Below, in pieces: positions 10,825-19,900 of a stretch of 64,000 nt of DNA. Below the pieces are notes generated by a model. It worked only from the letters and a program-made list of their open reading frames with translations, ran no database searches and had not been told where the DNA came from. The stretch is from assembly GCF_028863945.1 (NCBI RefSeq), contig NZ_JARBEA010000002.1:19387-83386 (forward strand). Direction: 5' to 3'. The position numbers were made by a program, and so were the translations under genes. The first letter of the stretch is position 1. Every line of letters begins with the position of its first letter. The stretch is from Jeotgalibaca caeni. GTDB taxonomy: Bacteria > Bacillota > Bacilli > Lactobacillales > Aerococcaceae.

Positions 10825-11481
10825 TCATAAAGCTGTGGGATCTTTATACAAAATGGATCCTACCTCATATCCTTTGCTTTCTAAGTTGGTGCGGATGCCA
10901 TCCACATCGTCGCTGTCTACTTGAATAATCACCTGGATGATATCCGATTTCCGGTAGACGGCTACTTGTTGGATGTTCATTTCCGCTTCATAGAAGAAAT
11001 CTGTAATTTCTTCCAAGACGCCTTTACGGTCTTCTCGGATGTTCACTACAACGCGGACACCGGGTGTGTAAAAGCCGAGCACATCAACGAATGCATCAAA
11101 AATATCTTTCTCGGTAATAATCCCCACAATCTGATTTGTATTTTCTACGACCGGTAGAACTCCGATATTATTTTGACGCATCTTGATTGCTGCTTCTTCC
11201 AGCAATGCTTCCTTATGGATCGAGATAATTTTTTTCTCCATAATATCGCCCACATTGGTTTTGTTCAGCAAATAATTGACCTCATGCATATCTAAGCTCG
11301 TCATGGTCGATGGCGTATTGCGTTCAATGACGCCTTCTGTTATCAAACCAATGATTCGGTTTCCTTCCACAACCGGAAGACGATGAATATTGTGTTGTTT
11401 CATTAAGTCCAATGCATCCAAAATTTTTGTTTTTGGATCAATGGTAATCACTTCTTTTGTCATATAACTATTTACATCCAT
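10825..11481 (-). CDS. CBS-CBS-ACT domain protein (AcuB-like), last gene of the liv operon
   Basis: The 218-residue protein has two CBS domains (about residues 1-60 and 72-130; motifs HRLPVVEGNRIIGLITE and GVLPVVENTNQIVGIITEKD) and a C-terminal ACT domain (about 138-212; VRVVVNIREDRKGVLEEI). CBS pairs bind adenine nucleotides and ACT domains often bind amino acids, so a ligand-sensing role is likely. It resembles AcuB of Bacillus, whose exact function is unclear. It starts three bases after the livF stop with a GGAGG site in that junction, so it is translated with the branched-chain amino acid transporter. I infer that it reports amino-acid or energy state on that transporter or its pathway. 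Confidence 0.85.
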   Translation of the reverse strand: MDVNSYMTKEVITIDPKTKILDALDLMKQHNIHRLPVVEGNRIIGLITEGVIERNTPSTMTSLDMHEVNYLLNKTNVGDIMEKKIISIHKEALLEEAAIKMRQNNIGVLPVVENTNQIVGIITEKDIFDAFVDVLGFYTPGVRVVVNIREDRKGVLEEITDFFYEAEMNIQQVAVYRKSDIIQVIIQVDSDDVDGIRTNLESKGYEVGSILYKDPTAL

Positions 11482-11484
11482 GGA

Positions 11485-12189
11485 TTAACCTCCTAGATAT
11501 GCTTTCTGAACTTCATCACTTTGCAGCAGATTTTTTCCTGTATCTTGTAGGACTACTTTTCCGGTTTCCAATACATACCCGCGATCCGCAATCTCCAACG
11601 CTACTTTCGCATTTTGTTCGATTAACAAAATCGTGGTGCCCTGCTTTTGAATATCTTGGATGATACGGAAAATTTCTTTGATAAAGATAGGAGCTAATCC
11701 CATCGATGGTTCATCGAGCAGTAATAGTTTTGGCTTCGCCATGAGCGCCCGTCCCATTGCCAGCATTTGTTGTTCGCCGCCTGACAAAGTGGCTGCATCC
11801 TGATTCTTCCGTTCCGCTAAAATAGGAAACCGTTCAAACACGATATCTAAATCGGCCGCAAAATTTTCGCGGTCTTTCCGAGTGAAACTTCCTAAGTCAA
11901 GATTTTCCTGAACGGTTAATCCTTTGAATACATGACGGCCTTCGGGAACTTGAACCAGGCCTTGCTTCACAATTTTTTGAGAAGGAGTCTTTACCAAGTC
12001 TTGATCCAGATACGTAATGGTTCCGGAGGATGGCCGAACCAAGCCCGAGATTGTGCGCAAAATGGTGGATTTCCCAGCTCCATTTGCGCCAATTAAGGTA
12101 ACAATTTCACCTTCGTTTACCGAGAAGGAGACCTCTTTTACAGCCTGAATCATGCCATATTGGACGGATAGATTTTCTACTTTCAGCAT
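11485..12189 (-). CDS. livF: Branched-chain amino acid ABC transporter, ATP-binding protein LivF
   Basis: One of two ATPases that power Leu/Ile/Val import through LivHM. Walker A is GANGAGKST (about residues 34-42), the signature is LSGGEQQMLAMGRAL and Walker B is LLLLDEPSMGLAP. The 234-residue length and the PEGRHVFKGLTVQENL segment are typical of LivF rather than LivG. It starts two bases after the livG stop. Confidence 0.95.
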   Translation of the reverse strand: MLKVENLSVQYGMIQAVKEVSFSVNEGEIVTLIGANGAGKSTILRTISGLVRPSSGTITYLDQDLVKTPSQKIVKQGLVQVPEGRHVFKGLTVQENLDLGSFTRKDRENFAADLDIVFERFPILAERKNQDAATLSGGEQQMLAMGRALMAKPKLLLLDEPSMGLAPIFIKEIFRIIQDIQKQGTTILLIEQNAKVALEIADRGYVLETGKVVLQDTGKNLLQSDEVQKAYLGG

Positions 12190-12191
12190 CG

Positions 12192-12965
12192 TTATTCTCC
12201 TCCTAAATAGGCTTTAATGACGGCTGGATTTTTTTGTATTTCCTGAGGGGTTCCTTCAGCAATCAAGCGTCCATATTCCAAACAGTAGATCCGCTCACAA
12301 ACACCCATTACTAAGGACATATCATGTTCAATCAATACGACGGTAATCTTAAAATCACGTTGGACTTGACGAATTAGTTCGGTCAATTCTGCCGTTTCTT
12401 GTGGATTCATTCCTGCAGCCGGTTCGTCTAAGAACAATATTTTGGGTTGGGTAGCCAGAGCGCGCACAATTTCCAAGCGGCGTTGTTCTCCATAAGGGAG
12501 GTTTCTTGCCAAGGTTTCTTGCTTGTCTTCCAAGTTGAAGATCCGCAACAATTCTGCTGCCCGTTGACGCAGTTCTACATCGTTTTGATAGTAGCGCGGG
12601 GTTCGCAGCAAACTGTGGAAAACGCCAACCCCTTTCTTGCTGTGCAAGGCAACCAATACATTGTCCATCACCGTTAAATCACGGAACAAGCGGATGTTTT
12701 GGAAGGTTCGTGCTAAGCCTAGGTCGGTAATGACGTATGGTTTCTTGCCGTTTAGTTTGGTTTTCTTGCCGTCTGTTTCTACGACAATTTCTCCTTCAGA
12801 CGGTTCATAGACCCCTGTTAAAAGGTTAAAGAAAGTCGTTTTCCCAGCTCCATTAGGTCCAATCAATCCTACTAATTCGTTCTCTTCTAAATGGAAGTTT
12901 ACATTGGCAAGAGCAGCTAGACCACCGAAGTTTTTGGTTAAGTCAGTTACTTCTAATAGACTCAT
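12192..12965 (-). CDS. livG: Branched-chain amino acid ABC transporter, ATP-binding protein LivG
   Basis: Second cytoplasmic ATPase of the Liv importer. Walker A is GPNGAGKTT, the signature is the LivG-type LPYGEQRRLEIVRAL and Walker B is ILFLDEPAAGMNPQE. The segment GLARTFQNIRLF is diagnostic for LivG. It has 257 residues. Its ATG overlaps the livM stop by four bases (ATGA) with AAGGAGGG in front. Confidence 0.95.
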   Translation of the reverse strand: MSLLEVTDLTKNFGGLAALANVNFHLEENELVGLIGPNGAGKTTFFNLLTGVYEPSEGEIVVETDGKKTKLNGKKPYVITDLGLARTFQNIRLFRDLTVMDNVLVALHSKKGVGVFHSLLRTPRYYQNDVELRQRAAELLRIFNLEDKQETLARNLPYGEQRRLEIVRALATQPKILFLDEPAAGMNPQETAELTELIRQVQRDFKITVVLIEHDMSLVMGVCERIYCLEYGRLIAEGTPQEIQKNPAVIKAYLGGE

Positions 12966-13933
12966 CTGCTTCCCTCCTTTTTCTTACGATTAAGCAGGCC
13001 TGAAATTGTGAATTCGCGGTTTCCTAGTAAACCGCCTGGACGAAAGACCATAATGGCAATCAATGCGATTGCATAAAAAATCATCCGCATTTCCCCAACG
13101 GTCTGCAAGGCAGTATTCAAGATACCCAGTACAATTGCTGCCACAAACGTTCCTGTGGTACTGCCAATTCCACCGAACACCACAATGATCAACACATCAA
13201 TCGAACGTTGGAAGGTGAAATCGCTCGGGTTAATGACACTAAAGAATGTGCCGTACAACGACCCTGCGATGCTGGCAGTAGCTGCTCCGATCATGAAGGC
13301 CGTCACTTTATACAACGTCGTATTGACCCCCATTGATTCAGCAGCAATCTCGTCTTCACGAATGGAAACGGTCGCTCTTCCTGGGCTACTTTTTATATAG
13401 TTGACTGTAATAATCGTTGTAATTACGACGATTGCGAACGTCAGCATGATAAAGGATAAGTTGGATTCGAACGGAAAAGGAATCCCCGTAATTCCTCTTG
13501 CACCATTGGTTAAATCTGGTAAGTTGATAATGAGTATTCGGATAATCTCAGATACCCCAAGTGTAGCAATTGCTAAGTAGTCTCCCTTTAAGCGCAAGGT
13601 AGGAACACCGACAATGAGTGCCGCAAACATGGCTAAGACCACACCGACTACCAAGCCGAGCAAGAAACCTGGAATTCCTTCCACCATCTCGCCCACAACC
13701 GCACCACTATAAGCCCCAATCGCCATGAAACCAGCATGCCCTAAGGAAAACTGTCCAGAGAAGCCAATGACCAAGTTTAAGCCGACCGCTAAAATCATGT
13801 TAATCAAGATGGACATCAAGGTTATTTGATGGAAGGAAGAGATGGTGTTGGTACTGATGCCGAAGTAAAGCAGCAATCCGCCTAAGATAGTGAGGATGAG
13901 CCAACCTGCATTTGTTTTATTGAATTGTTTCAT
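12962..13933 (-). CDS. livM: Branched-chain amino acid ABC transporter, permease LivM
   Basis: Integral membrane permease of the Liv system, 323 residues, with many hydrophobic helices and the LivM hallmarks GFSGQFSLGHAGFMAIGAY and LRLKGDYLAIATLGVSEI. The conserved GGIGSTTGTFVAA loop near the C-terminus contacts the ATPases. It follows livH by ten bases and overlaps livG. Confidence 0.95.
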   Translation of the reverse strand: MKQFNKTNAGWLILTILGGLLLYFGISTNTISSFHQITLMSILINMILAVGLNLVIGFSGQFSLGHAGFMAIGAYSGAVVGEMVEGIPGFLLGLVVGVVLAMFAALIVGVPTLRLKGDYLAIATLGVSEIIRILIINLPDLTNGARGITGIPFPFESNLSFIMLTFAIVVITTIITVNYIKSSPGRATVSIREDEIAAESMGVNTTLYKVTAFMIGAATASIAGSLYGTFFSVINPSDFTFQRSIDVLIIVVFGGIGSTTGTFVAAIVLGILNTALQTVGEMRMIFYAIALIAIMVFRPGGLLGNREFTISGLLNRKKKEGSR

Positions 13934-13943
13934 CGATTCTCAC

Positions 13944-14822
13944 CTATACTTTCTCTTTCGTATTTTTACCGAAGATTCCGGATGGCTTCACAATCAAGAT
14001 CAAGATTAAGATCAGGTAGACTACTGCATCCTTAAACATGGATCCACCCAGTGCACTTACCATCGTTTCAATAATCCCGATCAAGTAGCCGCCGACCATT
14101 GCGCCCGGAATAATTCCAATCCCACCAAATACGGCTGCAACGAATGCCTTCAGACCAGGCGTCACACCCATTAACGGATCGATTGAGTTATAGTAGATTC
14201 CTACCAGTACTCCTGCAGCGCCCGCTAGAGCAGATCCAAGAACAAAGGTAAATGAAATAACGTGGTCAATATTAATCCCCATCAATTGTGCTGCATCAAG
14301 GTCGGTACTCACCGCACGCATGGCTTTTCCCATTTTGGTATATTTCACAATGAGCTGTAGAGCGGTCATTAAAAAGATTGTTGTTAGAATAATCGTAATT
14401 TGTTGGGAACTGATGCTGACGTTTCCGAGACTAAAAATCTGGTTTTCCAATGCACTTGGAAAGGATCGTCGTTCTGCACCCATTAAGTAAATCATGACGT
14501 TTTGCAATAAGTAAGATACACCGATCGCCGTAATCAACGTAGCAATCCGGGTTGCCCCGCGCAACGGTTTATAGGCAACCTTCTCAATCACCACTCCCAA
14601 TATTGCACAAAATACCATGGAAATAATCAGAGCAGGAATAAGACCTAAGCCTACTTCTTGGATCATGGTATAGCCGACATATGCTCCCACCATATAAATA
14701 TCGCCATGAGCAAAGTTAATCAGTTTAATAATGCCATAGACCATCGTGTAGCCCAGTGCAATCAACGCATAGATGCTTCCCAGTGAAATTCCATTTAATA
14801 ACTGCTGGAAAAAGCTCTCCAT
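13944..14822 (-). CDS. livH: Branched-chain amino acid ABC transporter, permease LivH
   Basis: Second permease of the Liv system, 292 residues from the ATG at 14822. That ATG has GAGGTG five bases upstream; a GTG two codons earlier is less well placed. LivH features are LNGISLGSIYALIALGYTMVYGIIKLINFAHGD at the N-terminus and AFVAAVFGGIGIIPGAMVGGYLIG near the C-terminus. It lies downstream of livJ across a terminator hairpin, so it is expressed by partial readthrough. Confidence 0.95.
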   Translation of the reverse strand: MESFFQQLLNGISLGSIYALIALGYTMVYGIIKLINFAHGDIYMVGAYVGYTMIQEVGLGLIPALIISMVFCAILGVVIEKVAYKPLRGATRIATLITAIGVSYLLQNVMIYLMGAERRSFPSALENQIFSLGNVSISSQQITIILTTIFLMTALQLIVKYTKMGKAMRAVSTDLDAAQLMGINIDHVISFTFVLGSALAGAAGVLVGIYYNSIDPLMGVTPGLKAFVAAVFGGIGIIPGAMVGGYLIGIIETMVSALGGSMFKDAVVYLILILILIVKPSGIFGKNTKEKV

Positions 14823-14867
14823 ATTCACACCTCTTTACTTTCTGTTTCTTCTTTTTCTTTTGATAAT

Positions 14868-14898
14868 AAAAAGAGGCTGAGACACAACCCAGCCTCTT
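14868..14898 (-). terminator. Intercistronic terminator between livJ and livHMGF
   Basis: AAGAGGCTG (14871-14879) pairs exactly with CAGCCTCTT (14890-14898), loop of ten, followed on the minus strand by a T-run. Placed after the binding-protein gene, it would give much more LivJ than membrane components. It belongs to the AAAAAGAGGC hairpin family seen at four places in the window. Confidence 0.8.
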
Positions 14899-14918
14899 AC
14901 TTATCCGTGTTTTGTCTA

Positions 14919-16085
14919 TTACGGCTTAACGATGGTGTGGTTTACTTCTTCTCCATCTTGAAGTTCGATTACATACGTGTTCTTGATTGGGTTATGATTT
15001 TCATCCAAAGAGAAGGTTCCTGTGATTCCTTCGAAGTCTGTCGTTTCAGCAATGGCTGCCGTTACTGCCGCTGGATCGGTAGAACCAGCTGTTTCGATTG
15101 CTTCAAAGAGAAGGTTCGCTGCATCATAAGCAAGTGCTGCGAAAGAATCCGCTTCTGCGTCATACTTTTCTTCATAGGCCGCTAAGAATTCTTGCAACGC
15201 GGGTTCCTCACTGTTTGGCGTGAAGTGACCGGTATAATACACATTGTCTACATTATCTGGACTAGCAAGTTCTAACAGTGTGCTGTTCGCAAATCCATCT
15301 GGCCCAAGAATTGGCTGGTCGATTCCCATTTCACGTGCTTGTTTGATTAAAAGTCCTGCTTCTTCATAATAACCAGGCAAGAAAATAACATCGAAGTCTT
15401 GTCCTTTGATTTTCGTCAAAATAGCGTTGAAGTCTGTGTCTCCGTCTACAAACGTTTGCGATTCTGTGATTTCTCCAGTGAAGACATCTTCGAACGCTTC
15501 TTTCAATCCAACACCATAATCAGTGGAGTTGTCATACAAGATGACCGCCTTTGTCGCGCCGAGATCATTCTGAGCGAAGTTCGCTAACACTTCTCCCTGG
15601 AAGGAGTCTTGGAAGCAGACACGGAAGATATACTCTAGTACGGTTTCATCGTCTTCCATCGTTACCATATCTCCAGTTGCTGCTGGCAAGATGGCTGGAA
15701 CGCCTGCACGTGTGACAGCTGGTGTTTGAGCATTTGCGTCCCCTGTTGTTGCAGGTCCGATAATGGCAGTTACTTCATCTTCTGTTGCTAAACGTGTTGC
15801 GACGCTCGCAGCTTCTTGCGGATTGGAGGTATTGTCATAGAAGGCATAGCTTACTTCTTCACCCAACACGCCGCCTGCTTCGTTTATTAAATCGACAGCT
15901 AATTGGACCCCTTGATTCATAGGTGTTCCGTAGGCACTCGCACCGCCTGATAATTCGAAGTTTCCTCCGATTGTAACGCCTTCTCCTGAAGCACCTTGCC
16001 CGCTTCCACTCTCTGCGTTACCGCCATTTCCACAAGCTGCCAATAGTGCCATTGAAGCTAAACCTACCAAATATTTTTTATTCAT
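14919..16085 (-). CDS. livJ: Branched-chain amino acid ABC transporter, substrate-binding lipoprotein LivJ
   Basis: Surface lipoprotein that captures branched-chain amino acids for LivHMGF. The ATG at 16085, with GGAGGGAA upstream, gives 388 residues. It has a short lipoprotein signal with lipobox LAAC, a Gly/Ser-rich spacer and a type I periplasmic-binding fold (NFELSGGASAYG, VQLAVDLINEAGGVLGE, IGPATTGDANA). The reading frame extends six codons upstream, but that start lacks a ribosome site. It has its own promoter with a CodY-like box, and a terminator follows it. Substrate could also be a related amide or amino acid; the ATPases and permeases support branched-chain amino acids. Confidence 0.94.
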   Translation of the reverse strand: MNKKYLVGLASMALLAACGNGGNAESGSGQGASGEGVTIGGNFELSGGASAYGTPMNQGVQLAVDLINEAGGVLGEEVSYAFYDNTSNPQEAASVATRLATEDEVTAIIGPATTGDANAQTPAVTRAGVPAILPAATGDMVTMEDDETVLEYIFRVCFQDSFQGEVLANFAQNDLGATKAVILYDNSTDYGVGLKEAFEDVFTGEITESQTFVDGDTDFNAILTKIKGQDFDVIFLPGYYEEAGLLIKQAREMGIDQPILGPDGFANSTLLELASPDNVDNVYYTGHFTPNSEEPALQEFLAAYEEKYDAEADSFAALAYDAANLLFEAIETAGSTDPAAVTAAIAETTDFEGITGTFSLDENHNPIKNTYVIELQDGEEVNHTIVKP

Positions 16086-16126
16086 TTCTATTCCCTCCAC
16101 CATTCGCCTTTTTTAACTATGTATCT

Positions 16127-16148
16127 GAGAGACGATGAGATGTCTCTC
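16127..16148 (-). promoter_or_regulatory. Hairpin in the livJ 5' untranslated leader
   Basis: GAGAGAC (16127-16133) pairs exactly with GTCTCTC (16142-16148) around an eight-base loop, within the untranslated leader between promoter and ribosome site. No T-run follows, so it is not a terminator; a 5' mRNA-stabilising stem is the simplest reading. Confidence 0.45.
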
Positions 16149-16167
16149 CTTAAATTTTAATGTTCAT

Positions 16168-16196
16168 AGTATAGAATATTCTGACAATTTAAGCAA
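16168..16196 (-). promoter_or_regulatory. livJ promoter
   Basis: Minus strand: -35 TTGCTT (16191-16196), exactly 17 bases, -10 TATACT (16168-16173). It is the only good promoter upstream of livJ and lies about 83 bases before the start codon. Confidence 0.8.
16175..16189 (-). promoter_or_regulatory. CodY-box-like operator inside the livJ promoter
   Basis: Minus strand AATTGTCAGAATATT matches 13 of 15 positions of the CodY consensus AATTTTCWGAAAATT. It occupies the spacer between -35 and -10, where CodY binding would block RNA polymerase when branched-chain amino acids and GTP are high. CodY control of branched-chain amino acid uptake is established in Firmicutes; this site is inference from sequence. 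Confidence 0.6.
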
Positions 16197-16205
16197 CCCG
16201 ATTTT

Positions 16206-16266
16206 AGCATTTCTTTTAGCATTTCTTTTAGAAGGACGCGTTTTCATTTTTTGTTTACGCTTTCAA
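16206..16266 (-). promoter_or_regulatory. cre-like site and direct repeats upstream of the livJ promoter
   Basis: TTGAAAGCGTAAACA on the minus strand (16252-16266) fits every position of the Bacillus cre consensus WTGNAANCGNWNNCW. A second, weaker cre-like stretch overlaps 16233-16246. Between these and the -35 lie two perfect direct copies of the 12-mer AGCATTTCTTTT (16206-16217 and 16218-16229, plus strand). The cre centre is about 98 bases upstream of the expected transcription start, a distance compatible with CcpA activation. The neighbouring YtxH gene ends before this region. Confidence 0.45.
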
Positions 16267-16286
16267 AATGTGAGGTTGTGGTTAAT

Positions 16287-16321
16287 AAAAAAAGGCAGCT
16301 AGTCAAAGCTGACTAGCTGCC
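16287..16321 (-). terminator. Terminator of the YtxH-family gene
   Basis: GGCAGCTAGTC (16294-16304) pairs exactly with GACTAGCTGCC (16311-16321), loop of six, followed on the minus strand by TTTTTTTA. Strong intrinsic terminator 16 bases after the stop codon. Confidence 0.88.
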
Positions 16322-16336
16322 TACTATATTTACTTT

Positions 16337-16864
16337 TTAATATTCATTGAACTTTGCTCCTACATCCTTCAGCGCTTCGTCCAACTGATCGGCAGGAACG
16401 GTCTCGTCTGTAGTTGGCTCGAACGGTGTACCGTGAACATTTCCTACACCAGCCGCAGGATCGTCGGAAGCATCGGGAATGGTGCTGACGTCTGATACGA
16501 CATCCGCTACCAGATATTCCTCTTCTTCCTGTTCCATTTCACGTGACACTTCCTTGTAAGTATCCTTGAACTCCTCTTTCAGAGAACGAATCGGTTCTAA
16601 ACCATTTTCTTTCAGTTTCGTGATTTGTTTTTGTAAACTAGCACGAAGCTCCTTCCCTGACTTAGGGGCAAACAATAAGGTGACTGCAGCAACTGTGACA
16701 GGGACGAATAACTTTTTGAAAAGGCTCGATTTCTGTGGAGTGGGAATCACAATTTGAACTTCTTTGGCTTGCTTCCAGTCAGGAGGCAATTGATTCTTCG
16801 CCATTTTCGATGCGGCGGACAATTGACCTTTTGTTTCATGCAAACTTTTTGCGATCTTATTCAT
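16337..16864 (-). CDS. YtxH domain-containing membrane-associated protein
   Basis: A 175-residue protein with a single hydrophobic segment at about residues 48-66 that ends in LLFAPKSGKELR, the hallmark of YtxH-domain proteins. A charged helical stretch follows (about 70-118, ELRASLQKQITKLKENG, ending in a run of glutamates), then an acidic low-complexity tail. YtxH proteins are general-stress associated in Bacillus but have no defined activity. It is a single gene: its own AAGGAGC site, a weak promoter (TTTTGT-17-TATAAA on the minus strand near 16915-16945) and a strong terminator. Confidence 0.8.
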   Translation of the reverse strand: MNKIAKSLHETKGQLSAASKMAKNQLPPDWKQAKEVQIVIPTPQKSSLFKKLFVPVTVAAVTLLFAPKSGKELRASLQKQITKLKENGLEPIRSLKEEFKDTYKEVSREMEQEEEEYLVADVVSDVSTIPDASDDPAAGVGNVHGTPFEPTTDETVPADQLDEALKDVGAKFNEY

Positions 16865-16960
16865 TTTGCTGCTCCTTCCATATCTCTCTGCATATCGTTA
16901 TTGATACCCTTACTTTATACCAACAGAGCAGCATGCACAAAATGAAACGCTTTTTAGAAG

Positions 16961-19900
16961 TTACTCGACAGATTTCAAAGCTTCCATCATGTCCACGTTC
17001 TTCAATTTGTAATGCATAATGACCATTACAACAAAGGAGAAAATCAAGGTTAAGATGGCGGAGTACACATAACTTAACGGCAAAATGGTAATTGGGAACA
17101 ACATGAAGTCCACTTCCACCATCTTCAATAGGATGGTCGCCAGCACATTACCGAAGCCAAATCCAACTAAAATACCGATCAAGGTTAGGATAAAGGTCTC
17201 CCGATAGATATACATGCTGACTTCTAACGGATAGAAGCCCAACACCTTGATGGTTGATAGTTCACGAATCCGCTCTGAGACGTTAATGTTAGTCAAGTTG
17301 TATAAAACAACGAACGCTAATGCGGCTGCTGAAATAATTAACACAAGAGTGATAATATCCAAACTTGCTAACGTATCAGCAAATGCCTGGTCTACCAAGT
17401 CCATAAAGGTAATCAACGCAACCGGTGCATTCTCCATCATTTCTTCCGCAAAGGTTGATTGCCACGCTGCATCTGCCTCGTAGAGTAACAAATCCCCACT
17501 AGGCTCAAATGATTCGGAAAAAATCGATTCATACAAGTCTGGTGATAGGTAGAGATAGTGTCCGGTATAGTTTTCGGTCACGGCTTGAATGGGAATGGAA
17601 TACGTTGCTTCCTCATCATCTTGTAGGACCACTTCATCTCCTGGCTCTACTTCTAACAAGATCGCTAATTTTTCTGAAATGATTGCTCCCTCATCGGTTA
17701 ACTGATGAGAAACATCTTTATCCCGTTCTTGCAAGCGAACGAAATCAGACAATTCTTCCTTCGTTTCTGGCACCATGACATTCACTTCTTGATTGCTGAT
17801 CCCTGCTTTTTCAGCTCGGTAATTTGCAAGAAGAACCGGTAAATGCTGGAAAATTTCTGGATAAGACTCTACTTCTTCGATGTAGGTGTCCATTTGTTCG
17901 TTAGTTAAATCGGGTTGCAGCGCCACAATCGCATCATACTTCATAATTTCATCGAATTGTGTATCGGCAAGACCGGAAATGGAATTGCGCAATGCAAATC
18001 CAGTCAGAATCAACGCCATACATCCTGCTACCCCAATCACCGTCATGGAGTTTCGTACCTTGTAACGCACTAAGTTCCGCACGGTAATCTTCGCGTTAAA
18101 GCCAAGATGGTTCCAAATAAACGGAATTCGTTCCAACAGCACTCTTTTTCCTTTTTTCGGTGCCTTTGGTCGCATCAATGCGGACGGATTTTCCCGCAAG
18201 CTGCGTGTTGTCGCTAGTAAAGCCGGTCCTACGGTACACAGAAGGGCAACGAGGAAGGCAATAAGAGCATAAGAAAGATAGTAATTAATCTCTACATCCG
18301 GCAAATTGTACAGCGAGCTATAGGCTTGGAAAATAATGGTCGGGAATAAATGATACCCCGCTAACAATCCAAGAGCTGTCCCTGCTACACAGGCAATTCC
18401 AGCATAGACGATGAATTTCTTCGCAATATCGAAGTTGCTGTAACCAAGCCCCTTCATCGTACCCATTTGTTGCCGTTGTTCATCGACCATCCGTGTCATC
18501 GTTGTGAAGCTCACTAACGCGGCAATCATGAAGAAGAAAACAGGGAAAATAGACGCAATTGCGGAGATCCGATTGGCATTGTCTCCATATCCTTCGTAAC
18601 CTGGATTAATGGAGCGGTCTTGTACGAAGTAAACCGGCTCATCCAATTGTTGAAGTTCCTCGATGGCTTTGCTTAAGGCTACTTCACCTTCTTGAATCTC
18701 TTCTTCGGCGTCTGCTCGTTCTGCTTCAAAGGTACGCAACCCTTCCTCATATTCTGCCTCACCGGCTTCAATCTGAGCCAAGGCATCTGCTAGTGCAGCT
18801 TCTCCCTCGGCACGTTCTGCTGCTAATTGCTCCCGGCCACTATCCAACTGCACTTGGCCTTCTTCTAACTGCTTCCGTGCCGCTTCAAGCTCTGTCCGCG
18901 CCTGTTCCAGTGCAGCTCCTTGTTCAGCAAACTGTTGGTCAGCCGCAGCCACTTGTCCGCGAATATCTTGCATGGCCTTTTGCACTTCATTTTCTAAAAC
19001 GGTTCGTGCTTCTTGAAGTGCTGCTGATTGGTTGTCTAATTCTTGAGCATTATCATCGACCAAACTTTTCGCTTGCTCCAGTTGTTGGCTTTGTTCCGAC
19101 AATACACGTTCTCGCTCTTCCATTTGGTACGCAGCCAAAGCCGCTTCTGTTTGCGCCAAAGCATCCATTTGGGCAATGATTTGATTTTGAATTCCCTCTT
19201 CTTCTGCAATTGGCACGGCGCTTGCTGGAATTTCTCCATTTAAGAACTGCAGAAATGGTTGATAGAGCAAGGTTACGTTTCCTTGTGCTTCGACTATTTG
19301 GCGGCGCTCTGCTATCTCTTCTGGAGTCCATTCTTCGATTGGTTCCGCTATGTATTGGCGAATGGTTTGGAGTTGTGCTTGTCTGTTTGCGAGTGTTGCA
19401 GGCTGCTCACCCAATGCTGCTCGGAGAGCCTCCACTTCTGCTAGAAGAGCCGCAGCGGTTTGCTTGTCCGCCTCCAATTGCGTTTTTGCTCCTTGCAGTT
19501 CTGCTTCTTGAGCTTCCAAAGTCTGGATGTGCATCTGCAATTGATTGCGGGCCATCGCAATTTCAGCTTCTCCCTCTAATACACGTTGAATTTGCTGTGC
19601 TAGTTGCTGCCCCTCTGGTGTTGGGAATGGATTCTGGGCTAGCTCTTCCAGCGTAGGAGCCCCTTCTGCCTGCTGCAAGAAGGTTTCCCGCTGCATGTCC
19701 CAGGATTCCTTAGCTGCTGCATATTCCTGCGCCCCGGCTTCCCAAGCTGCCAATCCTTCCTTATATTCCATCAAACCTTGATCAATCGTTGCTTGTTGGG
19801 CTGCGATCTCTTCTTCTGCTGCTTGTATTTCTGATTGAAAGAGGGCTAGATTTTCTTCATAGGTTGCTCGTGCTTCCTTTAGCTCTGTCTTGGCATCTGC

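Noticed and set aside
16085..16200. T-box leader before livJ
   Set aside because: Leader is about 75 bases, too short, and lacks the T-box sequence; CodY-type control fits better.
18793..19656. Two plus-strand ORFs of 128 and 148 codons, Leu-rich
   Set aside because: They are antisense shadows of the Ala/Glu/Gln coiled coil of the big permease; composition follows from the sense repeat.
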